This document shows positions 1-4,890 of a DNA stretch of 8,464 bases, in pieces. The notes beneath the pieces were generated by a model. It saw only the letters and a list, made by a program, of their open reading frames with translations. It was not told the origin of the DNA and searched no databases. The stretch comes from Actinomycetales bacterium (GTDB lineage: Bacteria > Actinomycetota > Actinomycetes > Actinomycetales > Beutenbergiaceae), in assembly GCA_016649925.1 (NCBI GenBank), contig JAENWO010000096.1, positions 1-8,464 on the forward strand. Reading direction: 5' to 3'. The position numbers were made by a program, and so were the translations under genes. Numbering within the stretch: position 1 is the first letter of the stretch; every line of letters begins with the position of its first letter.

Positions 1-299
1 CTGCGCGCGGACCTGCGCGCGGGCCCCACCGGGGCGCACCGGGGCGCACAGGCGGGCCGTCGTCGTCTCCGACCGCGCACCGGGGCTGTTCGGGCCCTTC
101 GATGAGGGCCCGCTCGCGCTGTGCAGGCGGGGCGATCGAGGCCCAGGTGGAACCGACCGACGGCGTCACCCGTAGGCATGGCGACGTCAGCCCGAGCGTT
201 GACCGTGATGGCGCCGTGATTCGTCCGAGCCGAGACGACGGCTGGAAACCCGGTCCTGGATCGCCCTTGCCGGCCGCCGTCCGGTGGAATGATCGTCGG
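1..299. other. Left-edge region without a confirmed gene
   Basis: No complete gene is supported here. A plus-strand frame open from the window edge (position 2) to a TAG at 173-175 reads RAVVVSDRAPGLFGPFDEG in its middle part and has G/C-ending codons, so it could be the 3' end of a gene that starts outside the window. Another frame stops at TGA 103-105. The first 50 bases contain short direct repeats: CTGCGCGCGG at 1-10 and 13-22, and CACCGGGGCG at 27-36 and 37-46. A TTGACC hexamer at 199-204 resembles a -35 element, but no good -10 follows at the right distance. The promoter of the gene starting at 300 probably lies in this stretch but cannot be placed. Confidence 0.35.
91..112. terminator. 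Perfect 8-bp GC hairpin, possible terminator
   Basis: CGGGCCCT at 91-98 is exactly complementary to AGGGCCCG at 105-112, with a 6-base loop (TCGATG). No T-run follows on either strand. Terminators lacking a U tract are reported in actinobacteria, so this could end a gene entering from the left edge. A structural or regulatory role is equally possible. Confidence 0.35.
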
Positions 300-944
300 A
301 TGAGGATCATCGACGCCCAACGCGATGTCCGTCGCGTCTACGTGGGCGGTTTCTTCGGCCAACTGGTCTCCGGCGCGCTCTGGCTGATCTCGGCTGCTCT
401 GGGCACCTGGGTGTCGCCCGGCAAGGCCATGGTCGTTCTGCTCGTCGGCGGCGTCCTGATCTTCCCCCTCACCACGCTGTGGCTGCGGCTCGCCGGACGT
501 CCGGCCGCGCTGCCGACCGGTCACCCGATGGCCGCCCTCGCCATGCAGCTCGCGTTCACGGTCCCGGTGGGGCTGCTGGTCGCGATGGCGGCGTCCGCGT
601 ACCGCGAGGACTGGTTCTTCCCCGCCAGCATGATCATCGTGGGAGCTCACTACCTCCCGTTCGTCTTCCTCTACGGCATGCGCCTGTTCGCGGCCCTCTC
701 CGGGGTGCTGGTGTTCGCCGGCGTCGCCATGGGTCTCTGGGTCGCTGGCCCGTTCAGTCTCGGCGGGTGGTTCACCGGGTTCGCGCTCGTGGTCTTCGCT
801 TTCCTGCTGAGGAACTCGGCCGCGTCCGACGTCGAGCCGCTTGCAACAGAGGCCCTCGGCCGTGCGACGGACTACCGGCCGACCGTCGTCGACAGCCCCG
901 ATGCGGGTACCGCCCGTGCGCCCGTGCATCACCAAGCACCTTGA
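300..944 (+). CDS. Six-helix integral membrane protein, DUF7010-like
   Basis: A 214-residue hydrophobic protein with about six predicted membrane helices (roughly residues 18-38, 43-64, 83-101, 107-128, 132-152, 157-175), no signal peptide, and a hydrophilic C-terminal tail of about 40 residues. The start MRIIDAQRDVRRVYVGGFFGQ and the central WFFPASMIIVGAHYLPFVFLY segment match what I remember of an uncharacterised membrane family (DUF7010). The family name is from memory and unconfirmed. The ATG at 300 is preferred because GGTGGA (283-288) lies about 11 bases upstream and the hydrophobic fold begins right after it. The frame is open back to 102, but that extension is low-complexity and Arg-rich. 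The stop TGA (942-944) overlaps the TTG start of the hydrolase, so the two are probably one operon. A 6-bp inverted repeat (289-294 and 305-310) flanks the start codon. Function is unknown. Confidence 0.75.
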   Translation: MRIIDAQRDVRRVYVGGFFGQLVSGALWLISAALGTWVSPGKAMVVLLVGGVLIFPLTTLWLRLAGRPAALPTGHPMAALAMQLAFTVPVGLLVAMAASAYREDWFFPASMIIVGAHYLPFVFLYGMRLFAALSGVLVFAGVAMGLWVAGPFSLGGWFTGFALVVFAFLLRNSAASDVEPLATEALGRATDYRPTVVDSPDAGTARAPVHHQAP

Positions 945-1849
945 TCACCCGCGAGCGGGTCTGGCAGCTCCTGCGCGTCCCTGACCCGGCGACGATCGCA
1001 CCCGAGGCAGTGCAGGTCGGCGGAGCCGAACTCTGGCGTACCGTGAACCGCAGCAGGGTGACCCTGATCGGCGGCGGCGGCCGGCCGGTCCCCTGCTGGT
1101 GGCTCACACCGGTCACGGACGGGCCGTGGCCCGCAGCCGTGGCGATCCATCAGCACAACGGCGAGTTCCACCTCGGGAAGAGCGAGCCGGCTGGGATGTC
1201 CGGCGACCCCCACATCGCCTACGGCCTCGAGCTCCCGCAACGGGGCGTCGCCACCCTGATCCCCGACCTCTCGGGATTCGAGGAACGCCGACGCCCCGGA
1301 CTCGACGACACCAGAGGTGAGCAGCTGGCCGCATGGGACCTCGTGGCGAGGGGCCGGACCCTCCTCGGCATGCACGTCGAGGACATCGCGATGGCGGTGT
1401 CGTGGCTGACGCAGCAGGGGGCGGTGACCGGCCGCGTCGGCGTCGTCGGACACTCGCTGGGCGCGCAGGTCGGGCTGTACGCGATGGCCTGCGACGCCCG
1501 GATCCGCGCCGGCGTCCTCAGTTGCGGTGTCGGAACCGTGCGCTCGACCACCGCGGCAGACATCCTGCACAACCCCGCCTGGTATCCACCCGGAATCGTC
1601 GAGCTCGGCGACGTGCCCGTGGTCGCGTCGGTCCTCTCGGAGCAGCGGGTCCTGGTCGCCGCTGGACGTCAGGACCCGATCTTTCCCCTCGCGGGCGCCG
1701 TCGAGGTGGTGGACTCCTTCCGGCAGGACGTGGTCGACTTCCGCCCGTTCGACGGCGTGCACGAGTTCACGGACGAGCTCAGGGCGAGCGCCCTCGAGTG
1801 GCTCCGCGGAATTCTGCGAAGACCCGAGACGCCCCTCCCCCATCCGTGA
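941..1849 (+). CDS. Alpha/beta hydrolase (dienelactone hydrolase / acetyl-xylan-esterase-like)
   Basis: A 302-residue cytoplasmic serine hydrolase. The nucleophile elbow GHSLG is at residues 170-174 (Ser172), followed by the acid Asp245 in GRQDPIFP and His274 in DGVHEF, so the catalytic triad is complete and correctly ordered. HQHNGEFHLGKSEPAG (residues 70-85) is a conserved block near the oxyanion region in this esterase group. No signal peptide is visible. The TTG start (941) overlaps the preceding TGA as TTGA and has no clear Shine-Dalgarno, which fits translation by re-initiation after the membrane protein. The frame is open back to 479, but that part overlaps the membrane protein out of frame and is not coding-like. 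A GTG at 1010 is a less likely alternative start because it would drop the conserved-looking RVWQLLRVPDP segment. The substrate cannot be told from sequence; a small ester or lactone is the family expectation. Confidence 0.85.
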   Translation: MITRERVWQLLRVPDPATIAPEAVQVGGAELWRTVNRSRVTLIGGGGRPVPCWWLTPVTDGPWPAAVAIHQHNGEFHLGKSEPAGMSGDPHIAYGLELPQRGVATLIPDLSGFEERRRPGLDDTRGEQLAAWDLVARGRTLLGMHVEDIAMAVSWLTQQGAVTGRVGVVGHSLGAQVGLYAMACDARIRAGVLSCGVGTVRSTTAADILHNPAWYPPGIVELGDVPVVASVLSEQRVLVAAGRQDPIFPLAGAVEVVDSFRQDVVDFRPFDGVHEFTDELRASALEWLRGILRRPETPLPHP

Positions 1850-1861
1850 CCACGCGGTCAC
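1846..1861. repeat. Short inverted repeat over the hydrolase stop codon
   Basis: GTGACC (1846-1851) and GGTCAC (1856-1861) form a 6-bp perfect stem with a 4-base loop, and the hydrolase stop TGA (1847-1849) lies inside the left arm. There is no T-run, so it is at best a weak terminator or an mRNA 3'-end structure. Confidence 0.3.
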
Positions 1862-1878
1862 CCCCGCGATGCCGAGCA

Positions 1879-2064
1879 GTGTCGACGGGCGCCCGCTGGC
1901 CCCAGGACCAGGTCGGGGACTGGGAGCTGATCGCGCACGCCGCCCAGGCGATCCGGGACACCGACCCCCTCTCGAAGGGCCGCTGCCACCCCCAGACGCC
2001 ATAACAGGTGAAAGGGGCCAACGGCAAGCTCAAGGAGAGCGCCAAACAGGTCTTCCTGAGCTGA
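1879..2064 (+). pseudogene. Unidentified gene relic with in-frame stop
   Basis: In one plus-strand frame this stretch reads ELIAHAAQAIRDTDPLSKG, passes a TAA at 2002-2004, and continues as VKGANGKLKESAKQVFLS to a TGA at 2062-2064. Nearly every codon ends in G or C on both sides of the TAA, and the translation is a balanced, helix-like sequence rather than the Arg/Pro/Gly-rich output typical of shadow frames here. That pattern suggests the 3' end of a former gene with a nonsense change (a CAA to TAA change would restore a Gln). I do not recognise the family. The left boundary is uncertain; the GTG at 1879 is only the first plausible codon after the hydrolase. It could also be fortuitous. Confidence 0.3.
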
Positions 2065-2086
2065 GCCGGAAACCCTCGTGACGCAC

Positions 2087-2118
2087 GGACGGACCGCCTC
2101 GACCGAACCAGTCCGTCC
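2087..2118. repeat. 8-bp perfect inverted repeat, possible terminator
   Basis: GGACGGAC (2087-2094) pairs exactly with GTCCGTCC (2111-2118) across a 16-base loop. A short TTT follows at 2122-2124. It sits between the relic and the toxin-antitoxin promoter, where a terminator would insulate the module, but the loop is large and the T-run short. The rest of 2065-2200 shows no gene; a minus-strand reading (TVELQSEAAVAAKAAADAYL) is open but has no supportable start or context. Confidence 0.3.
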
Positions 2119-2223
2119 CAGTTTGGACCGAAGCGACCCGCAAGGTACGCGTCGGCGGCTGCCTTTGCGGCCACCGCAGCTTCGCTCTGAAGTTCTACCG
2201 TCTTGGTCGCGCGAACAACTGCG

Positions 2224-2243
2224 ACGTACAGTATGATGTACGT
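2224..2243 (+). promoter_or_regulatory. YefM/YoeB operator overlapping a -10 element
   Basis: ACGTAC (2224-2229), an 8-base spacer, and GTACGT (2238-2243) form a perfect inverted repeat just upstream of the antitoxin Shine-Dalgarno. It contains two GTAC cores, CGTACA (2225-2230) and TGTACG (2237-2242), whose centres are 12 bp apart. The E. coli yefM operator is known to use TGTACA core motifs with 12-bp centre spacing, so this is very probably the autoregulatory site. A -10-like TATGAT (2232-2237) lies inside the repeat, so bound YefM-YoeB would block the promoter. No good -35 sits at 17 bp; TTGGTC (2203-2208) fits only with the alternative -10 TACAGT (2227-2232). Confidence 0.7.
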
Positions 2244-2248
2244 AGCCC

Positions 2249-2254
2249 AGGAGG
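2249..2254 (+). promoter_or_regulatory. Consensus ribosome binding site of the antitoxin gene
   Basis: AGGAGG is a full-consensus Shine-Dalgarno, 5 bases before the ATG at 2260. It fixes the antitoxin start there rather than at the in-frame ATG at 2269 or any upstream codon. It fits efficient antitoxin synthesis relative to the coupled toxin. Confidence 0.85.
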
Positions 2255-2259
2255 TTTCC

Positions 2260-2511
2260 ATGCGGATCATGAGTTACTCCGAATCCCGCGCGAAGTACGC
2301 CGAGACGCTCAACTCGGTCGTCGACAACCGCGAGGAGGTTGTCATCACCCGCGCCGGGCATGACGCCGTCGTGATCGTGTCCCTTGCCGACTACGAGTCG
2401 TTGAAGGAGACGGCCTACCTCTTGCGAAGCCCGGAGAACGCTCGTCGGCTCCTCGCCTCGATCGATCGCCTCGAGCATGATCGTGGGATCGTCGGCGACC
2501 TCGTCGAGTGA
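2260..2511 (+). CDS. yefM: Antitoxin of the YefM/Phd family
   Basis: An 83-residue protein that neutralises the YoeB toxin and, with it, represses its own operon. The N-terminal half (MRIMSYSESR through the ITRAGHDAVVIVSLADYESL block) is the DNA-binding/dimerisation fold. ETAYLLRSPENARRLLASI (residues 50-68) is the hallmark of YefM and leads into the toxin-binding C-terminal tail. Arg10 and Arg31 align without gaps to E. coli YefM Arg10 and Arg31, which I recall as important for operator binding. The start is set by the AGGAGG five bases upstream. The stop overlaps the toxin start as GTGA, the usual coupled arrangement. Third codon positions are less G/C-extreme than in pyc, compatible with horizontal acquisition. 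Length is normal for the family. Confidence 0.95.
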   Translation: MRIMSYSESRAKYAETLNSVVDNREEVVITRAGHDAVVIVSLADYESLKETAYLLRSPENARRLLASIDRLEHDRGIVGDLVE

Positions 2512-2768
2512 AGCTCGTCTGGGACGAGACCGCCTGGGCGGATTACATGTGGTGGCAGGCACAGGATCGCAAGGTTCTTCGTCGGATCAACGCCCTGATC
2601 AAGGACATCGATCGCAACGGGAACAAGGGTCTTGGTAAGCCCGAACCCCTCAAGCACGGCTTCCAGGGCTACTGGTCACGGAGGATCACTGACGAGCACC
2701 GCCTCGTCTACAAGGTCGCCGAGGGCGAGATCCGCGTAGCAGCGTGCCGGTATCACTACGGTAGGTGA
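2508..2768 (+). CDS. yoeB: Toxin YoeB, ribosome-dependent mRNA endoribonuclease
   Basis: An 86-residue RelE-superfamily toxin that cleaves mRNA at the ribosomal A site and arrests translation when free of its antitoxin. It aligns almost without gaps to E. coli YoeB (84 residues). The catalytic residues fall at identical positions: Glu46 (KPEPLKH), Arg65 (DEHRLVY), His83 and Tyr84 (CRYHY). Trp/Tyr-rich DYMWWQ near residue 13 and GYWSRRIT near 54-61 are also typical. The only difference at the end is two extra residues, Gly-Arg, after the normally terminal Tyr84. The GTG start overlaps the antitoxin TGA (GTGA at 2508-2511), so the toxin is probably translated by coupling. All active-site residues are present, so the toxin is predicted to be functional. 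Confidence 0.95.
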   Translation: MKLVWDETAWADYMWWQAQDRKVLRRINALIKDIDRNGNKGLGKPEPLKHGFQGYWSRRITDEHRLVYKVAEGEIRVAACRYHYGR

Positions 2769-3144
2769 ACGCGCCACTCCCCCGGCGGCGCCGTATCCGG
2801 ACCTTCATCCCAGGGACAAGGCTCCTCGGTGGCCGACGATCAAACGGTGCGCGCCCGTCGTCCTTCCCCCGCCGGAGGTCCCCCGTGTCCGGAGCGGCTC
2901 GAGAGGCGGCCCGCGCCCGGGCCGAGCAGATCCTGGAGGAGGATAACGCCGAGGACCTGCGCACAGGGCTGACGGCCGTCGAGCCCACGGACGCTGCCCT
3001 CGCGCAGGACGTCGGCGTACCGGACGCGGTAACGAGCACCAGGCCCGGAGGCGTACATCGCGAACCACTGGCCACGGGCGTTCTGACCGCCGCCTGAGTA
3101 GGACGAGTTGTGGAAGCCGAGAATATGGTGCGACCGCTGGAAGG
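2769..3144. other. Intergenic debris between yoeB and the adhE stub
   Basis: No gene can be assigned with confidence. A plus-strand frame ending at 3097 has mostly G/C-ending codons (for example ARARAEQILEEDNAEDLR around 2905-2960) but no recognisable family or Shine-Dalgarno. The minus strand, in the frame one base off the adhE stub, reads FHNSSYSGGGQNARGQW and onward with mostly G/C-ending codons and a protein-like composition from about 3147 to 2920, again with no match I recognise. The two readings are complementary, so at most one is real. A weak 5-bp inverted repeat (2771-2775 and 2787-2791) follows yoeB and might be a terminator, though no T-run accompanies it. Confidence 0.35.
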
Positions 3145-3261
3145 CGATGCCTTCTTGACGATCTGGTCGATCTGCTCCTGGGTGAAGGCGGCGTACTGTT
3201 CGAGGGCTTCGTGGGCCTGCCGGACGAGTGTCGCGATCTCCGGGGCGATGCCGGTGCTCAC
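3145..3261 (-). pseudogene. 5' fragment of adhE (aldehyde/alcohol dehydrogenase)
   Basis: The first 39 codons of a bifunctional acetaldehyde-CoA/alcohol dehydrogenase: after a GTG start the translation contains YAAFTQEQIDQIVKKAS, very close to the YASFTQEQVDKIFRAAA segment near the N-terminus of E. coli AdhE. The start region is intact, with GGAGGG (3268-3273) 6 bases before the GTG (3261-3259). Homology stops at about 3145: the expected continuation of the aldehyde dehydrogenase domain is absent in all three minus-strand frames. The full enzyme is about 870-890 residues, so over 95% is missing. The frame stays open to 2686, but that continuation is Ser/Arg-rich and not AdhE-like. It lies 123 bp downstream of yciO on the same strand. 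A deletion or insertion-excision event is the likely cause. Confidence 0.65.
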
Positions 3262-3267
3262 GACGGT

Positions 3268-3273
3268 CCCTCC
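3268..3273 (-). promoter_or_regulatory. Shine-Dalgarno of the adhE fragment
   Basis: GGAGGG on the minus strand, 6 bases upstream of the GTG at 3261. Its preservation supports 3261 as the original adhE start and suggests that translation of a short junk peptide may still begin here if the region is transcribed. Confidence 0.6.
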
Positions 3274-3384
3274 GTCTACTTGGTTCTCTTGTCGCCATCC
3301 ACGCCAGGTGCGCCAGCTCGTCGCCACCTGCGCCGAAGCTCCCGATCGCGCGGAAAGGTGCGCCACAGCTGCTCGGGGCCGGAA

Positions 3385-4005
3385 CTACTCGAACGGCGTG
3401 GGGTCTCCCGCGCCGCGGCGTACCACCTCGGCGCCGCCGTCGGAGAAGTCCACCACAGTCGTCGGCACGTCCCCGCACTCCCCCGAGTCCAGGACGGCAT
3501 CCACGAGGTGGTCGAGGCGCTCCTTGATCTCCCACCCGTCGGTCATCGGCTCGTCGTCCCCCGGCAGGAGCAGCGTGCTGGACAGGATCGGCTCGCCCAG
3601 TTCCGCGACGAGCGCCTGGGCCACCGGGTGGTCCGGGATGCGCACCCCGACGGTGCGCTTCTTCGGGTGCATCAGCCGCCGGGGCACCTCCTTCGTGGCC
3701 GGCAGGATGAACGTGTAGCTGCCCGGTGTCGCGGCCTTGATCGCCCGGAACACCGCGTTGTCGACGTGCACGAACTGCCCGAGCTGGGCGAAGTCCCGGC
3801 ACACCAGCGTGAAATGGTGCTTGTCATCCAGCTTCCGCAGGGCGGTGATCCGGTTCTTGCCCTCCTGGTTGCCGAGCAGGCAGCCCAGTGCGTAGCAGGA
3901 GTCGGTCGGGTAGGCGATCAGTCCGCCGGAGCGGATGATGTCCACCGCCTGACGGATGGCCCGCGGCTGCGGGTCCACGGGATGCACGTCGATGTACCTC
4001 GCCAT
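3385..4005 (-). CDS. yciO: YciO-type Sua5/YciO/YrdC/YwlC family protein
   Basis: A 206-residue protein with the YrdC fold, the same length as E. coli YciO and similar along its whole length. Visible blocks are YPTDS (32-36), CRDFAQL (69-75), PGSYTFIL (94-101), KEVPRRL (105-111), VRIP (121-124), PTTVVD (181-186) and VRRGAGD (195-201). The family includes L-threonylcarbamoyladenylate synthases (TsaC/Sua5) needed for the t6A tRNA modification. This member has Leu-Arg-Lys (56-58) where TsaC/Sua5 carry KxR, and SST (142-144) in place of SxN, as in YciO. It should therefore be annotated as YciO rather than as a proven t6A enzyme; automated pipelines often call it TsaC. The start is supported by AGGA (4013-4016) 7 bases before the ATG. 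It stands alone, with only the adhE stub downstream on the same strand. Confidence 0.9.
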   Translation of the reverse strand: MARYIDVHPVDPQPRAIRQAVDIIRSGGLIAYPTDSCYALGCLLGNQEGKNRITALRKLDDKHHFTLVCRDFAQLGQFVHVDNAVFRAIKAATPGSYTFILPATKEVPRRLMHPKKRTVGVRIPDHPVAQALVAELGEPILSSTLLLPGDDEPMTDGWEIKERLDHLVDAVLDSGECGDVPTTVVDFSDGGAEVVRRGAGDPTPFE

Positions 4006-4153
4006 CGGCCCATCCTAACGGGACAGCCCGCGACGAGCTCGAAGGCCTCCATACGCTGCTGGAGCTCGGGTAGGTCAAGCTCGGTGACGCTATCCGGTCC
4101 TACCAGTCCTCCATCGCCAGGGTGCCGTTCCTCGCCGCGCCCGGGACCGGCCC

Positions 4154-4740
4154 GTGAGAGACGGTCAGCGGTGGGCCGAGATCCGCGCGGCCTACGCGGA
4201 GGCGGCCGCCTGGTTCGTGCGCACGGTACCGGGCGGACCCGACGGCTGGGAGGGGCGCGCGCTGGGAGAGTGGACCGTCCGCGACCTCGTCGGGCACACC
4301 AGCCGCGCGCTGTTCACCGTGAAGACGTACCTGAGGGAGCCGGCGAGCTCCGCGGGGGTGAGCTCCGCCATCGAGTACTTCCGCCTGCTCAGCGCGGGAG
4401 ACCCAGCGGGCAGTGGCCAAGCGCGGACGCGAGGCCGGCGCAGCCCTCGGCGAGGCACCGAAGGAGGCCGGCGCGCGGATCGCCGACCCGGGTGCTCGTG
4501 CTCGTCCGGGTGACCGACGGCGGCCCGGTGCTGACCACGGCGGCTGGCGGGATACGCCTGGTGGACCACCTGCCGACGCGCACGCTCGAGCTGACCGTAC
4601 ACACGTGCGACCTCGCGGCGGAGACCGGCTGGGCTCTCGAGGTACCGTCGTCGCCGGCCCGGGGGCGCGGGCACCTGCTCGGCGGGCTTGCGGCGGAGAC
4701 CGGCCGCCGGCCGAGCGGTCTGCCTCGGCGGATCGCGGGG
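4154..4740 (+). pseudogene. Maleylpyruvate isomerase family (mycothiol-dependent, DinB-like), frameshifted
   Basis: Remains of an about 195-codon gene spread over three frames. Segment 1, from the GTG at 4154, carries the N-terminal domain with WTVRDLVGHTSRAL (residues 40-53; His48 is the expected metal ligand). Near 4400-4413 the homology moves to the next frame (VAKRGREAGAALGEAPKEAG), and near 4481-4492 it moves again to a third frame carrying the family hallmark LVDHLPTRTLELTVHTCDL. Both changes are in the +1 direction, equivalent to one extra base each. The C-terminus beyond about 4740 is degenerate with no proper stop. Intact members are metal-dependent, mycothiol-using DinB-superfamily enzymes of actinobacteria. 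Segment 1 alone ends at 4513 after an Arg-rich tail and would lack half the protein. Sequencing error is an alternative to true decay. Confidence 0.75.
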
Positions 4741-4812
4741 CACGAACATGCGCCTGAACGGTCCCGAAACCCGGGAGACTGGCACCTTCGGACGACCCGT
4801 TCGTGTCGCACG

Positions 4813-4888
4813 GGCTCAGCAGGGCCGGGCGGGCTCAGCAGGGCCGGGCGGGCTCAGCAGGGCCGGGCGGGCTCAGCAGGGCCGGGCG
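4813..4888. repeat. Four perfect 19-bp tandem repeats, G-quadruplex-prone
   Basis: GGCTCAGCAGGGCCGGGCG is repeated exactly at 4813-4831, 4832-4850, 4851-4869 and 4870-4888, followed by a partial GGCT that runs into the pyc stop codon (4891-4893). On the plus strand there are 13 GGG tracts between 4812 and 4890, spaced by 2, 1 and 7 bases in each unit (9 bases before the first unit), a classic G-quadruplex-compatible pattern. The plus strand is the template for pyc. The array lies where the broken isomerase gene and pyc converge. Because 19 is not a multiple of 3, it is not a coding repeat. Confidence 0.95.
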
Positions 4889-4890
4889 GG

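Noticed and set aside
199..204. TTGACC as a -35 element
   Set aside because: No acceptable -10 at 16-19 bp downstream.
102..299. Upstream extension of the membrane protein from ATG 102
   Set aside because: Arg/Asp/Gly-rich, unlike the rest of the protein; ATG 300 has a Shine-Dalgarno-like GGTGGA and starts the hydrophobic fold. The ATG at 102 also lies in the loop of a strong hairpin.
929..2002. 357-codon minus-strand frame opposite the hydrolase
   Set aside because: The opposite frame has an intact catalytic triad; this one has no recognisable motif.
4020..4100. Minus-strand reading TELDLPELQQRMEAFELVAG upstream of yciO
   Set aside because: Protein-like with mostly G/C third positions, but no start, no Shine-Dalgarno and no family recognised, and it runs on into yciO out of frame. 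Possibly a relic, not enough to list as a gene.
4813..4888. CRISPR array
   Set aside because: Units are directly contiguous with no unique spacers and no cas genes nearby; the same applies to 8368-8434.
4813..4890. Rho-dependent termination region after pyc
   Set aside because: The transcript strand is C-rich but also contains many G residues, so it is not the C-rich, G-poor composition expected of a rut site; not strong enough to call.
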